Of a stretch of 64,000 nt of DNA, positions 59,253 to 64,000 are shown in pieces (position 1 is the first letter of the stretch; each line of letters begins with the position of its first letter). A program made the translations under genes and the position numbers. Source of the stretch: a virus; IMG/VR virus record IMGVR_UViG_3300033145_000849, positions 62,001-126,000 of that record. One strand, written 5' to 3'. Under the pieces are notes generated by a model. The model saw only the letters and a program-made list of their open reading frames with translations, ran no database searches and was not told the DNA's origin.

Positions 59253-60000
59253 TCTGCATTGTGAATGCTTTGGGTCACTTAAAACACTTAACCCTTTCCT
59301 GGAGTCATTGACTCCTGAGGCAGAGGAAGACCGAGAGGTTGTAGTACTAGCTGGGGATATCGGCACAACAGGGTCTGAAGTTAGTCAGACCATGTTCTTT
59401 TATGTATTAGATTACTTTAACGAACATTGGAAACAAGTGTTATATGTACCAGGTAACCATGAGTACTATAAGAACAATTTGTGGGATTGTGATAAATTGT
59501 TTAAAAAGTGGGAACTTTTATTAGACAATTTTGTTCTTTTAGAAAGAGAATGCTTTATAAGAGAGAATTATCCTGATATACGGTTTATTGGAGCTACGAT
59601 GTGGTTTCCTGAAAGACCATTGAATAGTTTGTACTTTGATATGATGAGTGATTTTCATCTCATTAAAAATGGAATGAACGAATTAGAGCTAAGAGGCGAA
59701 GAATCAATTAGATACCTGAAACAGTATGTTCAGGAAAACGATATAGTTATTACACATCACATGCCTACATATCAATCAGTACCTAAACGTTTTAAGAACA
59801 GCAGGTTAAATGATTTTTTTGTTAATGAATTGGCTGAAGATATAATCGCGAATAATAAACCTAAAATATGGATACATGGTCACACACATGATTCATGTGA
59901 TTACATGGCGGGTAACACACGCGTAATTTGTAATCCTTATGGTTACCATGGAAGAGAATCAAACTCTAGTTTCATATACCAATTGATAATAGAAGTGTAA
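59230..60000 (+). CDS. Metallophosphoesterase
   Basis: Start set at the GTG at 59230 (AGAGGTG upstream); the in-frame GTG at 59221 is an alternative. About 256 residues. Calcineurin-type metallophosphoesterase motifs are complete: SDLHCE (DxH), AGDIG, GNHEYY, ITHH and HGHTH. These bind two metal ions to hydrolyse phosphoesters. Substrate (nucleotide, RNA end or protein phosphate) cannot be told. Phage members are often involved in nucleic acid or signalling-nucleotide turnover. Confidence 0.9.
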   Translation: MKIQILSDLHCECFGSLKTLNPFLESLTPEAEEDREVVVLAGDIGTTGSEVSQTMFFYVLDYFNEHWKQVLYVPGNHEYYKNNLWDCDKLFKKWELLLDNFVLLERECFIRENYPDIRFIGATMWFPERPLNSLYFDMMSDFHLIKNGMNELELRGEESIRYLKQYVQENDIVITHHMPTYQSVPKRFKNSRLNDFFVNELAEDIIANNKPKIWIHGHTHDSCDYMAGNTRVICNPYGYHGRESNSSFIYQLIIEV

Positions 60001-60002
60001 AA

Positions 60003-60500
60003 ATGTCAGCAGAACATCCAATTAACAAAGAACTAATATTGTATATGCTTAAGATGGCTAGATATTTACTAGAATCTCATGATTTGTGTAAAGATGTAGT
60101 TGCAAGAGACAAAGACGGCAATGAGGCAGATATAACAAATCCAGACACAGTAACTAATCTATCTGTTACTGGTGCATTAGTAATGTCAATGTCTGTAGCT
60201 TTACAGAAGGGATTCGGCGATGATTATCATGACCTTCCTATAGATATAAAGATGTATATCGTTGCTCTACTACATCAGCTACTAAGTAAAAGAGTACCAA
60301 CACCAATCGAGGGAAGTCTTGTATCTTTTCAGTCCTACTCTAATAGAGAGGATGTTACTAAAGAAGAAGTGATAGAAGTCTTCTGTACTACAATTGAAGA
60401 AATTGAAGAAGAAGATGATGATGTTAGGTATTACCTTAAAAAAGATCCTGAAGAGATATTTGAAGCTGTAGAATCAGCACCAAACACGTTGTTAAATTAG
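60003..60500 (+). CDS. Small protein, unknown
   Basis: 165 residues, ATG two bases after the previous stop. Helical (YMLKMARYLLESHDLCKDVV; VTGALVMSMSVALQKGFGDD; IKMYIVALLHQLLSKRVPTP), with an acidic C-terminal third. No recognised motif. Confidence 0.5.
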   Translation: MSAEHPINKELILYMLKMARYLLESHDLCKDVVARDKDGNEADITNPDTVTNLSVTGALVMSMSVALQKGFGDDYHDLPIDIKMYIVALLHQLLSKRVPTPIEGSLVSFQSYSNREDVTKEEVIEVFCTTIEEIEEEDDDVRYYLKKDPEEIFEAVESAPNTLLN

Positions 60501-60508
60501 GAGAATTA

Positions 60509-60673
60509 ATGAGACTTAGAGAAGATAAGCAGATCTTCGAATATCCGGATCAAGATTTACATGAACTACCCGGTGAACTCTACAACGAAGAGGACAGCGT
60601 TGAAGCAATGTTAAGACAGATTTGGGAGTTTGAAAAACAACGAGAGAGAGATGTCAGAACTAAAATTAGGTGA
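60509..60673 (+). CDS. 54-aa acidic protein
   Basis: ATG with AGGAGA upstream. Begins MRLREDKQIFEYPDQDLHEL and ends with a charged helix (WEFEKQRERDVRTKIR). Overlaps the next gene by 23 bases. Ribosome site and chain position support it; function unknown. Confidence 0.5.
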   Translation: MRLREDKQIFEYPDQDLHELPGELYNEEDSVEAMLRQIWEFEKQRERDVRTKIR

Positions 60674-60935
60674 TATAACTAGGCTTAACCAAACAGGCAG
60701 AAATATTATAACTAATGAAAACAATAGTTATCCACAAAGTTGGGTAACTAAACTTTTTGTTATTGCAAAAGAAATACCTAGTCGTACTGAAACAAAAACA
60801 TATCTTGTAAAAGATATAACAGGACAAGAAATCTGGAATTCTGTAGATAACACATCTCTTGAGATATCAGAAGAATATATGAAAAAGATAGAAGTATGTC
60901 CTATGAAACAACAAGAATTTGATTTCAATGGTTAA
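60651..60935 (+). CDS. Tandem SH3-like family member 1
   Basis: Start at the ATG at 60651 (GAGAGAG upstream). 94 residues. Opens MSELKLGDITRLNQTGRNI, the KxGDxxxx strand start shared by all six members, and ends KQQEFDFNG. The next gene starts inside the last codons (8-base overlap). SH3-like small barrel likely; partner unknown. Confidence 0.6.
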   Translation: MSELKLGDITRLNQTGRNIITNENNSYPQSWVTKLFVIAKEIPSRTETKTYLVKDITGQEIWNSVDNTSLEISEEYMKKIEVCPMKQQEFDFNG

Positions 60936-61212
60936 ATTACAACCAGGTGATATTGTTAGGTTCAATGAAGATGGCAGAAAAATAGTAATGGCTAATGGCA
61001 TGCCAACTTCTTGGGCTACAATGACATTTATAATTAAAGTAAAAGACATGAGGCGAACGTGGACAGAGTACTGGTATCTAGTAGATTTAAAAAGACAAAA
61101 TGTAACAGATGGTAAATTTCCAGGTGGTCTTAGGGCACAGGGTGACCTTTTGGAAAGAGTATCTGGATCTGTAGATGCTCCTATACAGCAAGAGTTAAAT
61201 TTTGACGTATGA
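60928..61212 (+). CDS. Tandem SH3-like family member 2
   Basis: Start at the ATG at 60928, overlapping the previous stop by 8 bases (ATGGTTAA). 94 residues. MVKLQPGDIVRFNEDGRKIV at the start, ending IQQELNFDV. Followed by an 11-base overlap with the next gene, which has a TTG start. Confidence 0.6.
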   Translation: MVKLQPGDIVRFNEDGRKIVMANGMPTSWATMTFIIKVKDMRRTWTEYWYLVDLKRQNVTDGKFPGGLRAQGDLLERVSGSVDAPIQQELNFDV

Positions 61213-61477
61213 CTACAAAATAGGGGACAGAGTTAGACTTTCACCTAGAGGGGTTCGTTTAATGAGGAGTTCAACTCAAAAGAATCCTGATTATTGGAGT
61301 ACTATAGAGTATCTTATTCATGATCAAGAAAGTTCATATGTGTATATCCTTTCAGATTTACAAGGTTATGTAGCTCCAAGTCCTTTTGATAATAGAGATT
61401 TTAATTGTCATATAGATTACCTGGAACTGATAGATGTAAGAATTCATGGTCAACAAGAGTTAAAACTAGATGGCTGA
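61202..61477 (+). CDS. Tandem SH3-like family member 3
   Basis: 91 residues, TTG start (AAGAG 9-13 bases upstream inside the preceding QQEL codons). MTYDYKIGDRVRLSPRGVRL at the start, ends QQELKLDG. Overlaps the next gene by 8 bases. Confidence 0.6.
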   Translation: MTYDYKIGDRVRLSPRGVRLMRSSTQKNPDYWSTIEYLIHDQESSYVYILSDLQGYVAPSPFDNRDFNCHIDYLELIDVRIHGQQELKLDG

Positions 61478-61775
61478 ACATAAGTTTAAAATAGGAGACA
61501 CGGTAGAATTCAATAAAGAATTCAAGCAACGTGTACAAAGCTGGATAGATGAACAATCAGTAGAATTACCCAGTGATAGAAAAAGATATTGTAACATAAT
61601 GTTAAATGAAACATTTAAAATATATGAATGTGGATCAAATAGTAAAGAATATCTTATGACTCAAATAGATAAAAAGCTATTTATAGATGCATATAATAAT
61701 AGATGGGTAGGAGAAAAGTATCTACAAAGAGTAGCTCCAGTTTATGGACAGCAAGAGTTAAAACTAGATGTTTAA
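61470..61775 (+). CDS. Tandem SH3-like family member 4
   Basis: 101 residues, ATG in an 8-base overlap (ATGGCTGA). Starts MAEHKFKIGDTVEFNKEFK, ends YGQQELKLDV. Contains a longer internal insertion (ELPSDRKRYCNIMLNETFK) than its siblings. Confidence 0.6.
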   Translation: MAEHKFKIGDTVEFNKEFKQRVQSWIDEQSVELPSDRKRYCNIMLNETFKIYECGSNSKEYLMTQIDKKLFIDAYNNRWVGEKYLQRVAPVYGQQELKLDV

Positions 61776-62031
61776 GATAAACGATAGAGTAAAATTTACA
61801 GAGTATTTCAAGGAGCATATATTATATCAAACTACTCTACCAGAAGAATGTAAAAATGAAATATTTAGAATCATAGAGGTAAATAACAGTTTAGATTATA
61901 TACGATACCGATTAATTAGACCAAATGAAAGAAATCTCATAAATTCCCATGGTGTTAGTTGGTGTACAGAAGATGCCTTTCAACTAGTGACTAATATGTT
62001 AAGACAACAAGAAATGAATCTAGATGTTTAA
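61768..62031 (+). CDS. Tandem SH3-like family member 5
   Basis: 87 residues, ATG in an 8-base overlap (ATGTTTAA). Starts MFKINDRVKFTEYFKEHILY, ends RQQEMNLDV. Closest to member 6 (shared RYRLIRPN / RYKLKRPN block and CTEDAFQ / CFESDLQ). Confidence 0.6.
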   Translation: MFKINDRVKFTEYFKEHILYQTTLPEECKNEIFRIIEVNNSLDYIRYRLIRPNERNLINSHGVSWCTEDAFQLVTNMLRQQEMNLDV

Positions 62032-62287
62032 GATTGGAGACATAGTAGAATTTACACAATCATTTCAAGACGAAGTAGAAGATCCAAATGTACGAGTAAT
62101 GGCTAAAACTGAGACATTTAAAATAATAGGAGTAGATATTCATTTACATGAAGCACGTTATAAACTAAAGAGACCTAATGGAAAAATGCTCATAGATCGA
62201 TGCAGTAATTATTTATGCTTCGAATCAGATTTACAACAAGTTAATGGTTTTATTAAACAAACAGAAATACACTTTTCAACTAGATAA
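62024..62287 (+). CDS. Tandem SH3-like family member 6 (terminal, lacks QQEL tail)
   Basis: 87 residues, ATG in an 8-base overlap (ATGTTTAA). Starts MFKIGDIVEFTQSFQDEVED. Unlike members 1-5 it ends IKQTEIHFSTR, and no gene overlaps its end; the conserved tail is thus absent exactly where no downstream start needs a ribosome site. Confidence 0.6.
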   Translation: MFKIGDIVEFTQSFQDEVEDPNVRVMAKTETFKIIGVDIHLHEARYKLKRPNGKMLIDRCSNYLCFESDLQQVNGFIKQTEIHFSTR

Positions 62288-62299
62288 AATTAGAAAGTT

Positions 62300-62352
62300 G
62301 TAGGGTCAGTCAGACATGGACTTAAGCAGGCCCTACGTAACCGTAAACATGT
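62300..62352 (+). promoter_or_regulatory. Structured SSB leader, possible pseudoknot
   Basis: GTAGGGTC (62300-62307) pairs with GGCCCTAC (62329-62336; one G-U), enclosing AGTC / GACT (62308-62311, 62319-62322). Loop ACATG (62314-62318) is complementary to CATGT (62348-62352). The AGGAG of the SSB start follows at about 62359. T4 gene 32, another phage SSB, is autoregulated through such a leader pseudoknot (established); that it applies here is inference. Confidence 0.5.
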
Positions 62353-62370
62353 AAAGACAGGAGAAGAATC

Positions 62371-62859
62371 ATGTCAGCTAATAAAGTAATCTTGGTAGGA
62401 AGAATTGGTAACGACATCGACTTGCGATACACCCAGGGTGGTCAGGCAGTCACGGACCTCAGTATTGCTACCAGCAGAGGCTGGACAGACAAGAATGGTC
62501 AACGACAGTCGAAAACTACTTGGACTCGAGTAGTTGTCTGGAACAAACAAGCTGAGAATTGTAAACGATATCTCAGTAAAGGCCGTCAAGTTTATATTGA
62601 AGGTCATTTGGAGAATCGTAAGTGGGAAGATACCCGCGACCACATCACTCGCTATGCTACGGATGTTATTGCAGAAGTAGTTCAATTCTTGGGTGATAAG
62701 CCTGTCGGCGAGAACTCACAGAACAGTTCTTCTAACGAAGGACAGGGACGAGAGAATACTCCGCAAGAATCGAATGAGGCAGGAGCTGCTGAACAAGCTG
62801 CAGCAGAACAAGAAGAAGTCGAGCAACAACTTGCCCTTAACATTGATATTCCTTGTTAA
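62371..62859 (+). CDS. ssb: Single-stranded DNA-binding protein
   Basis: 162 residues, ATG with AGGAG eight bases upstream. OB-fold features of bacterial SSB: NKVILVGRIGNDIDLRYTQG, VTDLSIATSRGW, TTWTRVVVWNKQAENCKRYL and GRQVYIEGHLENRKWED. A Gln/Ser/Glu-rich linker (about 112-150) leads to the tip NIDIPC, close to the DDDIPF that recruits partner proteins, but with Cys in place of Phe. It protects ssDNA during replication and recombination. Leader and trailer both carry RNA structure candidates. Confidence 0.93.
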   Translation: MSANKVILVGRIGNDIDLRYTQGGQAVTDLSIATSRGWTDKNGQRQSKTTWTRVVVWNKQAENCKRYLSKGRQVYIEGHLENRKWEDTRDHITRYATDVIAEVVQFLGDKPVGENSQNSSSNEGQGRENTPQESNEAGAAEQAAAEQEEVEQQLALNIDIPC

Positions 62860-62870
62860 GGTCATAACCA

Positions 62871-62929
62871 CTAACACGGGCTAGTGTTAGGGAACCAGGT
62901 TTAGGCGTTCCTGGTTAATAAAAACGCCT
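62871..62929 (+). promoter_or_regulatory. Hairpin plus H-type pseudoknot (or terminator) between SSB and next gene
   Basis: Hairpin CTAACAC / GTGTTAG (62871-62890, loop GGGCTA). Then AACCAGG (62893-62899) pairs with CCTGGTT (62910-62916), and the intervening AGGCGTT (62903-62909) is fully complementary to AACGCCT (62923-62929): a classic H-type layout ending eight bases before GGAG. Alternatively AGGCGTT / AACGCCT followed by TTTACTTT may act as a terminator. Confidence 0.6.
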
Positions 62930-62948
62930 TTACTTTGGAGATTGTCTT

Positions 62949-63224
62949 ATGAGTATAGTAGATGAGAGAACTAAAGAAAGATCCAATAAGCTAACTGAAG
63001 ATCTCAAAGAAAGAGTAGAACAAGAATTTGAGAAGTGTGCTAGCAAAGAATGTGATGGTAATTGTCAAACTATAGTGTTAACTAGTTTGGCCGACTTGAT
63101 GGTGCAGTATTCAATGATGGCAGGACTAGACCTAAAAGAATTTCTAGAGAATATATCTCTAACATGGGATGGGTGGGAATTAGTGAGTTCACCGAAAGAG
63201 GTAGAAGCAGGACTAGTTAACTAA
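62949..63224 (+). CDS. Small acidic protein with cysteine cluster
   Basis: 91 residues, ATG with GGAG upstream. Helical N-terminus, then CASKECDGNC (three closely spaced Cys), hydrophobic helix (LTSLADLMVQYSMMAGLDLK) and acidic end. Follows the pseudoknot candidate, so possibly controlled together with SSB. Coupled to the next gene (TAATG). Confidence 0.5.
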   Translation: MSIVDERTKERSNKLTEDLKERVEQEFEKCASKECDGNCQTIVLTSLADLMVQYSMMAGLDLKEFLENISLTWDGWELVSSPKEVEAGLVN

Positions 63225-63355
63225 TGTTTGATTATATAGCTAAGTTTTATGATCTAGTAATAAGAATAACGAAAGATATTCATGCTATTAGAGAAGAATT
63301 AGTCATGATTCGTGCTCTATTAGATGAAATAAAATACAATTGTAGAGCGCGGTGA
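63224..63355 (+). CDS. 43-aa helical peptide
   Basis: ATG at 63224 sharing a base with the previous stop (TAATG). Single helix (MFDYIAKFYDLVIRITKDIH; EELVMIRALLDEIKY) with a basic end. Function unknown; a GAGGAGGA follows its stop. Confidence 0.45.
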   Translation: MFDYIAKFYDLVIRITKDIHAIREELVMIRALLDEIKYNCRAR

Positions 63356-63384
63356 GGAGGATTTGAAGGTTATTATAATTATTC

Positions 63385-64000
63385 ATGAAAATAAATAAAA
63401 CTAGAGCACTTACAAACAAGCAGGTATTACTAATTCCTGAGATGATTAAACAGAAATTGGGTTCTCGAGAAATTTATACAAAATTAGGTATAAGCCAACC
63501 TGTATATAATAGAATTTTAAGTGGTATAACTTATAAAGATTTACAAGAAAAATTACAACCTAAACTTAAAGAGGTACGAGAGAGTTTACTACCACCACCT
63601 GGAATGAAAAAATGTACCAAATGTGGAAGAATTTTACCATTTGATGATCATTTTTTTCAACCATTAGATAAAAAGAAGAGACCTCTAGGATTCGAATCTC
63701 GATGTTTAGTTTGTAAGAAAGAAGAGAATAAAAAAAGACACAATGATCTAAAAATGGCTGCATTAAAGTACTATAGTATAAATGAGATGCCAGAATGCGA
63801 GTGTTGTGGAGAAACTATTATTGAGTTTCTTACTATAGACCATATTGATGGTAATGGTGGGGAACATAGAAGAACAGAACTTAAAGGAAAATATTCTTCT
63901 ATTGGTTTATGGCTAAAGGATAATGGATATCCTAAAGGATTCCGAGTACTTTGCATGAATTGTAATTGGTCTATGGGAGTACATGGATATTGTCCTCATC
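63385..64000 (+). CDS. HNH endonuclease (partial, runs off right edge)
   Basis: The frame from the ATG at 63385 stays open to the window end (205 codons). Helix-turn-helix-like segment near residues 25-45 (GSREIYTKLGISQPVYNRIL), zinc ribbon CTKCGR...CLVCKK (about 77-110), then ECECCGETIIEFLTIDHIDG with NGGEHRR, and LCMNCNWSMG, the HNH finger. Architecture parallels the HNH gene at 47663-48046. Likely a homing endonuclease; no strong ribosome site near the chosen start. Confidence 0.8.
   Translation, partial: MKINKTRALTNKQVLLIPEMIKQKLGSREIYTKLGISQPVYNRILSGITYKDLQEKLQPKLKEVRESLLPPPGMKKCTKCGRILPFDDHFFQPLDKKKRPLGFESRCLVCKKEENKKRHNDLKMAALKYYSINEMPECECCGETIIEFLTIDHIDGNGGEHRRTELKGKYSSIGLWLKDNGYPKGFRVLCMNCNWSMGVHGYCPH

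Overview
The window is a 64 kb slice of a large, AT-rich, double-stranded DNA phage with a contractile tail (myovirus morphology). This is shown by a tail sheath, tail tube, tail assembly chaperones, HK97-type major capsid protein, portal fused to a MuF-like domain, prohead protease and terminase large subunit. Strong AGGAGG-type ribosome sites, frequent TTG/GTG starts and a DIPx-ending SSB tail suggest a bacterial, possibly Firmicute-like, host; the host cannot be fixed from this sequence. Both window ends cut through genes, so the genome is larger than this slice.

Layout. From 1 to 48,046 almost everything is on the minus strand and forms the late region, transcribed right to left. In transcription order it holds: an HNH endonuclease; a beta-helix fibre/spike-like protein; two small proteins; a cysteine-cluster protein with an intein (a terminase-small-like position); a virion-type protein with a protein-kinase-like domain; three glycine-rich membrane-active-looking proteins; TerL with an intein inside Walker A; three unassigned proteins; portal-MuF; protease/scaffold; a capsid-associated protein; the major capsid protein and a strong terminator; connector/Ig-domain proteins; sheath; tube; a terminator and promoter; three tube-like paralogues; two tail chaperones; an intein-bearing protein in the tape-measure position; a 1,537-residue protein; and a giant M23-peptidase tail protein.

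From 48,236 to 64,000 everything is on the plus strand: densely packed small genes of the early/accessory type. They include membrane peptides, a lipoprotein zinc-protease-like protein, zinc-ribbon peptides, four tRNAs (Leu-UAG, Leu-UAA, Trp-CCA, Thr-UGU), a metallophosphoesterase, a six-gene tandem family of about 90-residue proteins, SSB and a second HNH endonuclease. Several intergenic stretches hold strong RNA structures.

Most notable candidate. The 1,537-residue virion-operon protein (5,994-10,607) carries a DTDGD motif in the context MAADTDGD, an upstream KLLGGHKG block and a downstream ISGKH block. These resemble, in order, the beta-like and beta'-like double-psi barrel signatures and the post-barrel lysine of two-barrel RNA polymerases (QDE-1 / YonO / crAss-like phage gp66). 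I propose it as a divergent virion RNA polymerase injected with the genome. Other notable points are the virion protein kinase fold, three inteins in one operon, and the tandem small-gene family whose conserved QQEL tails coincide with embedded ribosome sites.
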